Assembly: GCA_002380945.1 (NCBI GenBank)
Contig: DFWO01000033.1
Span: 1 to 6,170 of the forward strand
Direction of reading: 5' to 3'
DNA length: 6,170 bases
Origin: Methylococcaceae bacterium UBA4132
GTDB taxonomy: Bacteria; Pseudomonadota; Gammaproteobacteria; Methylococcales; Methylomonadaceae
In this document: positions 1 through 5,878 of the stretch, in pieces
Numbering within the stretch: position 1 is the first letter of the stretch
How the letters are laid out: each line of letters begins with the position of its first letter
Translations under genes and position numbers: made by a program
Notes under the pieces: model-generated
Databases searched by the model: none
What the model was told of the DNA's origin: nothing
The model's input: only the letters and a program-made list of their open reading frames with translations

Positions 1-267
1 CTGTCAATGCGTAACTTCTAGTATATTAAAAAATCATACACTGTGAAAAACAGTGCTTAATAGTGGGTATGAAGGTGTAGTTAATCAATCCCATTAAGTT
101 AATTAAATTGGCTGCATTATAACCTACTCTGCTTATGCTAATGAAAATAGCATGTACTTTGCAGATATATTTAGAAAAATAAAACATGACAAAGCCACCG
201 TTCAAGCCCTATCATTTTTCCCTTTTAGTTTGATTCGCCGTATAACCAACGGCGCAAGGTTTAATGT
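1..267. other. Non-coding region upstream of the lipoprotein gene
   Basis: I see no convincing gene in this AT-rich stretch. It contains two small inverted repeats besides the one listed separately. One is at 39-44/50-55 (cactgt/acagtg, 5-base loop). The other is at 135-140/148-153 (atgcta/tagcat, 7-base loop). Neither is followed by a T-run on the + strand. Read on the minus strand, the first is followed after five bases by six Ts, so it could be a weak terminator for a leftward gene outside the window. A TATAAC at 241-246 and another at 118-123 resemble -10 boxes, but neither has a good -35 at the right distance, so I do not call a promoter. Confidence 0.5.
236..254 (+). repeat. GC-rich hairpin just before the lipoprotein ribosome binding site
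   Basis: Positions 236-241 (cgccgt) and 249-254 (acggcg) are perfectly complementary, with a seven-base loop. This stem is conspicuously GC-rich in an AT-rich leader. It ends one base before the AAGG ribosome binding site at 256-259, so if transcribed it would leave that site free but close to a stable structure. A role as an operator or a translation-tuning element is inference. Confidence 0.4.
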
Positions 268-2142
268 ATGTCGGTTTGTTGTCAATCCTCTTTAAAACTC
301 AGTTTACTTGCCAGCTTATTGTTAGCAGGATGCACCTCCACTCGGCAAATTGCTATTGACTATCCAACGGCGGATACAACAAATGACGCACCGTCTGCCC
401 AATCAACTAAAGCGCATTCATTTTCACCTTTACCCAATTTCGCCGTTATTGATGGTGATGACTACTATGTGCGCTTGGTGTCTGAATTTGAGTTTAAGGG
501 CGACAATATTCTAAAAAGTGGTTGTCAGGACATGACACCGTCTTATACCAAAAGCGATTTATCGTCGGCTCTGGTGTTTAATGTTCGCAACGATAATCTT
601 AAATTCAATAATGAAGCGGCTGGCTTTTTATATCAAGCGGGCAGTGGAAAATGTAATTTTAAGTTTGATGCTAAAAAAATGAATCTGACTCCGTGGATGC
701 GCTTGGATTCGGGCAAAGAGACCACCGTTGACTATAGCTTTTATTCCAGTGCCAATAGCGATGTTGATGTGTCGAGTCTGGTGGGTGACGTGTCAACTGC
801 CAGCAATTTACTGGCATTCACAGGTGTGGGCATGGGTGTTGCCTTGCTCGGACAATTCGCCAATCAATGGGTAGGCAGTACGCCAAAAACAGCAACCCCC
901 GTTTCGACAACCAGCAAACACAGTTCAGAATCTCATACCTTACCAGCGATGATTACTTTTTCAGGTAAAATGGGATCACTGAATGAAACCTCATTTAAAG
1001 TATATGCGGTTGCAGAAGGTGGTATTAACATTCTTAGTTCAGACACCAAACCGCTAGGTGAGCTAAAAATTCGTCCAGAAATTACCGCGTCTTTATTGCT
1101 AAAAACCACCGCAGATGGCACACCCGATGCGCGTGATTTATCCTTTGAAGAAATCGGCTATTTACCCATAAAATCAGCCGATGGCAATATAAAATTATCG
1201 CAACTGCTTGAACAATCCAAACACCCAGCAAAACCGAATTTAAAACCCAACTGGCAAAACTATACAGAAGTAGAAACTGAATGCCGCAAATTAAAATCAG
1301 TGCTGAAAGATTTGGGTTTTAATAAATTTGATCGCAATGCCGTTATTTATTACTTTTTAGCAAATACGAGTGATTGGAAAAACTACAACATAAACCCGCA
1401 ACAACTGCTAAGTAATGAAGTTAATGCCAAAACCGTACAAAGTTATCGCGACAAAAATTTTGGCAACTGTCTTGTTAATGACGATTATCTCGCCATGAAA
1501 GCAATTGGCTTAACTGTCAATGCAACGGCAGATTGGCAGCAAATGGGTGAGTTTAGTCAGAAGAAAGAACAACGCTTCGTGCCACTTAAATCCATTGAAC
1601 GGCAATTAATATCTGTTCTGAAAAACCCCAATAAAACAGAAATGGAAAGTCAGATATTTCCCTTACTGTCCACGACAAAAAATGGCGATGGTACGGTGTT
1701 GTTACAAAATCATTTAGGTGATTTCGGTTTGGAAAAATTACTGAATCCTGTCGTCACACCTGCAAGCCCTAGCCCTACTGCTGTACCTAGCGAAACTGTA
1801 ACTGCTACTACCACGCCTATTGCAGGTGAAGGCGTGATTATCAACGCGCATCAATTGGTGCAGGTTTTTTCAGGGCTAGCCATTAATGAACTGAGTTGTG
1901 CGCGACTTGCTCCAGATCAACAAGGCAAACAAGTCAATAATATTGGTATCTTGTTATTTACCACACAAGACGGCAGTCCCCGCACCAAAGGCGGCGCGAT
2001 GGAATTTGAATTTTCAGAAGGAAAAATTAACCGCATTGCTTTTCAGTTGCCCAGCCAGCGTGATTTTGAACAAGATTTATTAGATCATTCAGAACTAGGG
2101 GGTTGCCGAATTGATGCTGATTTTTTAAAAAAGTTACACTAG
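268..2142 (+). CDS. Predicted outer-membrane lipoprotein of unknown function
   Basis: The 624-residue product has a lipoprotein signal: a short N-region with Lys10, a hydrophobic core, and the lipobox Leu-Ala-Gly-Cys with the lipidated Cys22. Thr at +2 predicts outer-membrane sorting. The ATG at 268 is chosen because AAGG lies eight bases upstream. I recognise no family. The mature protein shows an N-terminal part (about 23-175) with Cys86 and Cys129, a glycine-rich hydrophobic stretch at about 181-197, and a Ser/Thr-rich spacer near 203-222. A central mixed region follows with Cys339 and Cys401, then a Pro/Thr/Ser-rich linker (about 495-518) and a compact C-terminal domain (about 523-624) with Cys544 and Cys613. 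Two cysteines per region suggests three periplasmic disulfides, which is inference. The gene looks intact. The next gene has its own promoter, so the two are probably not one operon. Confidence is high for a real lipoprotein gene; function is unknown. Confidence 0.85.
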   Translation: MSVCCQSSLKLSLLASLLLAGCTSTRQIAIDYPTADTTNDAPSAQSTKAHSFSPLPNFAVIDGDDYYVRLVSEFEFKGDNILKSGCQDMTPSYTKSDLSSALVFNVRNDNLKFNNEAAGFLYQAGSGKCNFKFDAKKMNLTPWMRLDSGKETTVDYSFYSSANSDVDVSSLVGDVSTASNLLAFTGVGMGVALLGQFANQWVGSTPKTATPVSTTSKHSSESHTLPAMITFSGKMGSLNETSFKVYAVAEGGINILSSDTKPLGELKIRPEITASLLLKTTADGTPDARDLSFEEIGYLPIKSADGNIKLSQLLEQSKHPAKPNLKPNWQNYTEVETECRKLKSVLKDLGFNKFDRNAVIYYFLANTSDWKNYNINPQQLLSNEVNAKTVQSYRDKNFGNCLVNDDYLAMKAIGLTVNATADWQQMGEFSQKKEQRFVPLKSIERQLISVLKNPNKTEMESQIFPLLSTTKNGDGTVLLQNHLGDFGLEKLLNPVVTPASPSPTAVPSETVTATTTPIAGEGVIINAHQLVQVFSGLAINELSCARLAPDQQGKQVNNIGILLFTTQDGSPRTKGGAMEFEFSEGKINRIAFQLPSQRDFEQDLLDHSELGGCRIDADFLKKLH

Positions 2143-2144
2143 AA

Positions 2145-2173
2145 TTGACTTGATAATTCATATATCACATAAT
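2145..2173 (+). promoter_or_regulatory. Sigma70-type promoter for the hemerythrin gene
   Basis: TTGACT at 2145-2150 and CATAAT at 2168-2173 are separated by 17 bases. Each hexamer differs from the consensus at one position. The -35 box starts two bases after the lipoprotein stop codon. Transcription would start near 2180, giving an untranslated leader of about 85 bases before the hemerythrin ATG. This is the best promoter match I see in the window. Confidence 0.6.
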
Positions 2174-2179
2174 TAGTAC

Positions 2180-2202
2180 GGTTATTTAATAATCAAATAA
2201 CC
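2180..2202 (+). repeat. Hairpin at the presumed 5' end of the hemerythrin mRNA
   Basis: Positions 2180-2187 (ggttattt) and 2195-2202 (aaataacc) form a perfect 8-bp stem around a 7-base loop. No T-run follows on either strand, so it is not a standard intrinsic terminator. It begins about where the promoter at 2145-2173 should start transcription. It could be a 5' stem-loop that protects the mRNA or an operator at +1, or it could simply slow read-through from the lipoprotein gene. The structure is visible; the role is inference. Confidence 0.45.
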
Positions 2203-2265
2203 AGCAATTAAAAACGATTGATGTGTGGCATTAATCATGAAAATAATCTAATGAGGAGTTTAACG

Positions 2266-2664
2266 ATGGCTTTAATTACTTGGACAGCAGCGCAATACGG
2301 CACTAATGTCGGTTTTGCCGATGACGAACACAAAATTTTGTTCGGTAAATTGAACAATTTGTATGATTTAGCAACAGGTGGCGCGGCGCGTCCTGCGATA
2401 GGCGCACAGTTAGATGATTTAATTGCTTATGTCGTGGATCATTTTGCGCATGAAGAAAAAGAAATGATCGCAAAAGGCTATGCGGGTTATGATGTACATA
2501 AAGCTGAACATGAGGCTTTAATTGGCATTTGCGCGGGTCTACAAACAAAATTTCATGCAGGCGAAGCCGAAATAAACGAAGAGGTGGGGCAGTTGGTAAA
2601 AGGCTGGTTGGACAACCACATTCCTAAATTTGATATGGCTTATGCAGACGCATTAAACAGTTAA
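2266..2664 (+). CDS. Bacteriohemerythrin (single-domain O2-binding di-iron protein)
   Basis: This 132-residue protein matches the size and pattern of single-domain bacteriohemerythrins, cytoplasmic four-helix bundles that bind O2 reversibly at a di-iron centre. All seven family ligands can be placed: His22 (in DDEH), His59 and Glu63 (HFAHE), His78 and His82 (HKAEH), and His118 and Asp123 (HIPKFD). It has no signal peptide or membrane segment. I chose the ATG at 2266 because AGGAG at 2254-2258 lies seven bases upstream and the family normally begins with a short segment containing a Trp (MALITW here). The frame is open back to a TTG at 2218, but that start lacks a ribosome binding site and would add an atypical tail. 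The gene has its own promoter and a strong terminator, so it is probably monocistronic. Its place directly before an O2-consuming oxidase suggests O2 buffering or delivery; sensing or iron/NO-related roles are alternatives. Confidence 0.95.
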   Translation: MALITWTAAQYGTNVGFADDEHKILFGKLNNLYDLATGGAARPAIGAQLDDLIAYVVDHFAHEEKEMIAKGYAGYDVHKAEHEALIGICAGLQTKFHAGEAEINEEVGQLVKGWLDNHIPKFDMAYADALNS

Positions 2665-2686
2665 AACTGTTTTTCCTATTAAAATA

Positions 2687-2724
2687 AAAGGCTTGTGGAT
2701 TGCCTAATTCACAAGCCTTTTTTT
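2687..2724 (+). terminator. Rho-independent terminator after hemerythrin
   Basis: The arms 2687-2697 (aaaggcttgtg) and 2710-2720 (cacaagccttt) are perfectly complementary. The inner bases 2698-2701 and 2706-2709 can extend the stem to about 15 bp with one G:U pair and a four-base loop. A run of seven Ts (2718-2724) follows. The A-rich flank at 2681-2689 would give a T-rich tail on the other strand, so it may act in both directions. A weaker 7-bp hairpin (2655-2661/2666-2672) ending in a short T-run overlaps the stop codon just upstream and may assist. This separates hemerythrin from the oxidase operon. Confidence 0.9.
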
Positions 2725-2782
2725 ATTGCCAAACAAAATCAAACTCAGGACAACTGGCATAGAGTGTCATCATGAGTTAAAA

Positions 2783-2811
2783 TTGCTGAGTTTATTTGTG
2801 CCAATTATTAT
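2783..2811 (+). promoter_or_regulatory. Candidate promoter of the cox operon
   Basis: TTGCTG at 2783-2788 and TATTAT at 2806-2811 are spaced by 17 bases. The -10 box matches the consensus at five of six positions, the -35 at only three. It lies between the hemerythrin terminator and coxB, where a promoter is needed, and would leave a leader of about 90 bases. A TATAAA at 2862-2867 is another possible -10 box but has no well-spaced -35. An 8-base palindrome (gcctaggc, 2827-2834) and an adjoining gctta/taagc inverted repeat lie in the leader; their meaning is unknown. Confidence 0.3.
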
Positions 2812-2892
2812 TAAGTAAAAGGAATCGCCTAGGCTTAACTAAGCGTGTAATTACAAAACGATATAAAGCAACAAGAGTTTATAACTACTAAC

Positions 2893-2906
2893 GAGGAGTC
2901 TGCTCC
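2893..2906 (+). promoter_or_regulatory. coxB ribosome binding site inside a small stem-loop
   Basis: GAGGAG at 2893-2898 is a strong Shine-Dalgarno sequence eight bases before the GTG at 2907, and it fixes that start. Its core ggag (2895-2898) can pair with ctcc (2903-2906), which directly precedes the GTG, across a four-base loop. The stem is only 4 bp, so occlusion of the ribosome site would be mild. With the GTG start it may hold initiation below maximum; that effect is inference. Confidence 0.45.
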
Positions 2907-4028
2907 GTGAACAAAATAAAGAAACTATGCGTAGGCGCAATCTTAATGGCTTTAGGTCAAGAAGCAGCGCAAGCGGATTACAAGCTCAATTTAATGCAGG
3001 GAGTTACCAAAGTAAGTCATGATATTTATGACTTACATATGTTAATTCTGTGGATTTGTGTGTTTATCGGTATCGTTGTGTTCGGTGCAATGTTTTATTC
3101 GATTTATCATCATCGTAAGTCAAAAGGACATCAAGCTGCACAATTCCACGAAAATACGACTGTTGAGATTGTTTGGACAATTATTCCAACGCTAATTTTA
3201 GTTGGCATGGCGATTCCAGCCACTAAAACTTTATTAGAATTGGATGATGTTAAACAATCTGATATGACCATTCAAATTACTGGTAAGCAATGGTACTGGG
3301 ACTATAAATATCTGGATAATGACATTCATTTTGAAAGTCATCTGGATGAAGCGAGTGAAATAACCCACCGTACCAAAGGTGCTGATCCGCGTTCTGTGCC
3401 TAATTACCTACTCAATGTTGACAAACCCTTAGTCATTCCCGTCAAGAAAAAAATTCGTTTCGTACTGACTTCAGGCGACGTGATTCATTCATGGTGGGTA
3501 CCTGATTTAGGTTGGAAAAAAGACGCTAATCCTGGTTTTATTAACGAAGCATGGACTTCTGTCGATACAGCGGGTGTTTATCGCGGTCAATGTACCGAAT
3601 TATGCGGTAGAGACCATGGCTTTATGCCTATCGTTGTTATCGCCATGGAACAGACTGATTATGATGCGTGGGTAAAAAAGACCTTAGAACAACAAAAACA
3701 AAAACCAGATTTGAGTGACCAAAGTCGTGAACAACTCATGGCACACGGTAAATCGGTCTATTTAAAAAATTGCGTAGGCTGTCATCAAATTGACGGTGCT
3801 GGTGTAGCTGGTTTAATTCCTGCTTTGACAGAAAGCCCAAAAGTGACAGGTGGAATTGATCCATTACTTGGTTTCTTGAGTGCAGGCACTAGCAAAATGC
3901 CCGCATTTTCTAAATTGAAAGATAATGAACAAGCTGAAGTCGTTACCTATATCAGAAATGCCTTGGGTAACAAGGTCGGTGACGAAATACAACCCAATAA
4001 AATAACACCTGTTTATGATGACGACTAA
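2907..4028 (+). CDS. coxB: Cytochrome c oxidase subunit II with fused cytochrome c domain
   Basis: CoxB (CtaC) accepts electrons from cytochrome c at CuA and passes them to subunit I. The 373 residues show a signal peptide with likely cleavage after Ala23 (AQA), two transmembrane helices (about 43-67 and 86-108), and the aromatic electron-entry motif QWYWDY (128-133). The periplasmic CuA cupredoxin domain has His194, Cys229, Glu231, Cys233, His237 and Met240, a complete set. A C-terminal class I cytochrome c domain (about 275-355) follows, with heme motif CVGCH (289-293) and probable axial Met331 in KMPAF. The fusion makes it longer than plain subunit II and is the caa3-like arrangement also known in many proteobacteria. 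The GTG start is supported by the ribosome binding site and an intact signal peptide; a later ATG at 2946 would destroy the signal. coxA follows after 53 bases with no terminator, so they are co-transcribed. Confidence 0.97.
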   Translation: MNKIKKLCVGAILMALGQEAAQADYKLNLMQGVTKVSHDIYDLHMLILWICVFIGIVVFGAMFYSIYHHRKSKGHQAAQFHENTTVEIVWTIIPTLILVGMAIPATKTLLELDDVKQSDMTIQITGKQWYWDYKYLDNDIHFESHLDEASEITHRTKGADPRSVPNYLLNVDKPLVIPVKKKIRFVLTSGDVIHSWWVPDLGWKKDANPGFINEAWTSVDTAGVYRGQCTELCGRDHGFMPIVVIAMEQTDYDAWVKKTLEQQKQKPDLSDQSREQLMAHGKSVYLKNCVGCHQIDGAGVAGLIPALTESPKVTGGIDPLLGFLSAGTSKMPAFSKLKDNEQAEVVTYIRNALGNKVGDEIQPNKITPVYDDD

Positions 4029-4081
4029 GTCAGTGCTTATTATCAGCCTAACCTTTTTTAACTATTTTCGAGGTATAAAAT

Positions 4082-5725
4082 ATGTCTGCTGTCGTAGCTG
4101 AACATGATGATCATCACGCTGATGAGCATCACGATCACGGTCCTGCTAAGGGACTGTTAAGATGGATTATTACCACCAATCACAAAGACATTGGCACATT
4201 GTATTTATTATTTGCCCTCGCCATGTTTTTTGTCGGCGGTACAATGGCAATGGTAATCCGTGCTGAACTATTTGAACCAGGTTTACAGTTTGTAGACCCT
4301 GCATTTTTCAACTCCATGACCACCATGCACGCCTTAGTGATGGTATTTGGTGCTGTTATGCCTGCTTTCGTAGGCTTGGCTAACTGGCAAATTCCACTCA
4401 TGATTGGTGCGACTGATATGGCATTGCCGCGCATGAACAACATGAGTTTTTGGATGTTGGTTGCTGGCGTATTATTGTTAGCCAGTACTTTGCTAATGGA
4501 AGGCGGCGCACCTAACGGCGGTTGGACACTGTATCCACCGTTAGTATTGCAACCTATCACTATTGGTAAAGCCCTACCCTTTGCTGTGTTCTCTGTGCAT
4601 TTGTTAGGTATTTCTTCCATCATGGGTGCAATTAACATTATCGCGACTATTTTTAATATGCGCGCGCCTTCCATGAAAATGATGGATATGCCATTGTTCG
4701 TCTGGACTTGGTTAATTACTGCATTTTTATTGATTGCTGTTATGCCTGTATTTGCTGGCGCAGTGACTATGCTGTTGACTGACAAATTCTTCCACACTAG
4801 CTTCTTTAACGCAGCTGGCGGTGGTGATCCTGTTCTGTATCAACATATCTTCTGGTTCTTCGGACACCCAGAAGTATACATCATGATTTTGCCTACTTTC
4901 GGCGTTGCATCAACTATTATCCCTGTTTTTGCACGTAAACCTTTATTTGGTTACGCATCAATGGTATGGGCAACGGGTGCCATTGCCTTTTTCTCATTTA
5001 TCGTGTGGGCACATCACATGTTTACTGTGGGTTTACCTATCGCAGGTGAATTATACTTTATGTATGCCACCATGATTATTGCCGTTCCTACAGGTGTTAA
5101 AGTCTTTAACTGGACTGCGACCATGTGGAAAGGTGCAATGACGTTTGAAACGCCGATGTTGTTTTCAATTGCTTTCGTGGTGTTATTTACGATGGGCGGT
5201 TTTACTGGCTTGATGATGGCTATCGCGCCAACTGATTTTCAATACCACGATACTTATTTTATCGTTGCTCACTTCCATTACACCTTAGTGCCTGCCTCTA
5301 TTTTTATTTTGATGGCAGCGGGTTACTTCTGGTTGCCTAAATGGACTGGACACATGTACAACGAAAAAATTGGTCAACTGCATTTTTGGTTATCAGCAAT
5401 TTCTGTGAATATTCTATTCTTCCCTCAGCATTTCTTAGGCTTAGCAGGTATGCCACGTCGTATTCCTGATTATGCAGTACAGTTTGCCGATTGGAATATG
5501 GTTTCCAGTATTGGTGGTTTTATCTTTGGCTTAAGTCAATTATTGTTCTTGTACATTGTCATTGACACCATCAAAGGCGGTACTGGTGAAAAAGTAACAG
5601 ATGAGGTTTGGGAAGGTGCTAGCACTCACAGTTTAGAGTGGACTTTGCCATCTCCTGTGCCTTATCACACTTGGACAACACCGCCTACTATTGTACCGAC
5701 TGAACACGTTTTAGATTCACACTAA
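4082..5725 (+). CDS. coxA: Cytochrome c oxidase subunit I (aa3-type)
   Basis: CoxA (CtaD) is the catalytic inner-membrane subunit that reduces O2 to water and pumps protons. The 547 residues fit the usual twelve-helix form. Metal-site residues are all present: heme a ligands His83 and His399, heme a3 ligand His397 (HFHY), CuB ligands His262, His311 and His312, and the cross-linking Tyr266 in GHPEVY. Glu264 in the same motif, Asp112 and Asn119 (in the DMALPRMNN segment) mark the D-channel and Lys340 with Thr337 the K-channel, so this is an A-type proton-pumping oxidase. Thr111 replaces the proline often found before the D-channel aspartate. The first 20 residues are rich in His, Asp and Glu (six His between 8 and 19), a cytoplasmic tail that might bind metal. 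GAGG at 4070-4073 gives a well-spaced ribosome site. A hairpin follows the stop. Confidence 0.98.
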   Translation: MSAVVAEHDDHHADEHHDHGPAKGLLRWIITTNHKDIGTLYLLFALAMFFVGGTMAMVIRAELFEPGLQFVDPAFFNSMTTMHALVMVFGAVMPAFVGLANWQIPLMIGATDMALPRMNNMSFWMLVAGVLLLASTLLMEGGAPNGGWTLYPPLVLQPITIGKALPFAVFSVHLLGISSIMGAINIIATIFNMRAPSMKMMDMPLFVWTWLITAFLLIAVMPVFAGAVTMLLTDKFFHTSFFNAAGGGDPVLYQHIFWFFGHPEVYIMILPTFGVASTIIPVFARKPLFGYASMVWATGAIAFFSFIVWAHHMFTVGLPIAGELYFMYATMIIAVPTGVKVFNWTATMWKGAMTFETPMLFSIAFVVLFTMGGFTGLMMAIAPTDFQYHDTYFIVAHFHYTLVPASIFILMAAGYFWLPKWTGHMYNEKIGQLHFWLSAISVNILFFPQHFLGLAGMPRRIPDYAVQFADWNMVSSIGGFIFGLSQLLFLYIVIDTIKGGTGEKVTDEVWEGASTHSLEWTLPSPVPYHTWTTPPTIVPTEHVLDSH

Positions 5726-5737
5726 GGTACATGAGCA

Positions 5738-5766
5738 ACGTTGCCAGACTTAAAGTCTGGCAATGT
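5738..5766 (+). repeat. Strong intercistronic hairpin between coxA and the small membrane protein gene
   Basis: The arms 5741-5750 (ttgccagact) and 5754-5763 (agtctggcaa) are perfectly complementary around a three-base loop. Three outer pairs (5738-5740 with 5764-5766, one of them G:U) extend the stem to 13 bp. No T-run follows, so it is not a typical intrinsic terminator, and the operon clearly continues. Likely roles are 3'-end stabilisation of a coxB-coxA mRNA, an RNase processing site, or partial termination that lowers expression of the assembly genes. It could also be a copy of a dispersed palindromic repeat. The structure is certain; the role is inferred. Confidence 0.7.
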
Positions 5767-5776
5767 CTCGGATAAC

Positions 5777-5878
5777 ATGATGACAACAAAAAATAAAAAT
5801 ATTTTAACAGTCTTAATTTTAGTGGCTATCGTGGTGACATTTTATGTACTCGCGGTCATGCAAGCGGTTTCTCAATGA
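5777..5878 (+). CDS. Small single-helix membrane protein in the cox operon, possible oxidase assembly protein
   Basis: This 33-residue reading frame begins with two adjacent ATGs (5777 and 5780). The second has slightly better spacing from a weak CGGA at 5769-5772. The product has a short Lys/Asn-rich N-terminus (about 3-8), one hydrophobic helix (about 9-27) and a short polar end, so it should span the inner membrane once with the N-terminus inside. Its TGA overlaps the ctaG ATG by four bases (ATGA), a classic sign of translational coupling and good support that it is translated. Short membrane proteins between coxA and ctaG, annotated as cytochrome oxidase small assembly proteins, are known in other proteobacteria and occupy this same place. 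I cannot show sequence homology to them by eye, so this assignment rests on position, size and topology. Confidence 0.7.
   Translation: MMTTKNKNILTVLILVAIVVTFYVLAVMQAVSQ

Noticed and set aside
39..55. Hairpin considered as a terminator at the left edge
   Set aside because: The stem is only 6 bp and no T-run follows on the + strand. On the minus strand the T-run is displaced by five bases, and no leftward gene is visible.
1753..1824. Repetitive-looking Pro/Thr/Ser codons considered as a tandem repeat or CRISPR-like array
   Set aside because: The bases are not periodic. This is a low-complexity linker inside the lipoprotein.
1898..2083. A 61-codon frame in another + frame at the end of the lipoprotein gene, and a 62-codon minus-strand frame at 933-1121
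   Set aside because: Both overlap the continuous lipoprotein reading frame and show no ribosome site or recognisable motif.
2218..2265. N-terminal extension of hemerythrin from a TTG at 2218 or ATG at 2221
   Set aside because: There is no ribosome binding site before these codons, whereas AGGAG sits at ideal distance from 2266, where the typical hemerythrin N-terminus begins.
2303..2548. An 81-codon minus-strand frame inside hemerythrin
   Set aside because: It lies wholly within a gene whose di-iron ligands are all intact. Its His/Arg/Leu-rich composition is typical of an antisense shadow.
2946..2972. Shared words ATGGCTTTA and GCAGCGCAA in the 5' ends of coxB and hemerythrin, hinting at a repeat or alternative coxB start
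   Set aside because: The words are spaced differently (9 versus 12 bases) and the surrounding sequence does not match. Starting coxB there would remove its signal peptide. Chance similarity is the simplest explanation.
4180..4797. A 205-codon open frame on the minus strand inside coxA
   Set aside because: It is antisense to a fully conserved subunit I gene. The translation has no recognisable domain and looks like the complement of membrane-helix codons.
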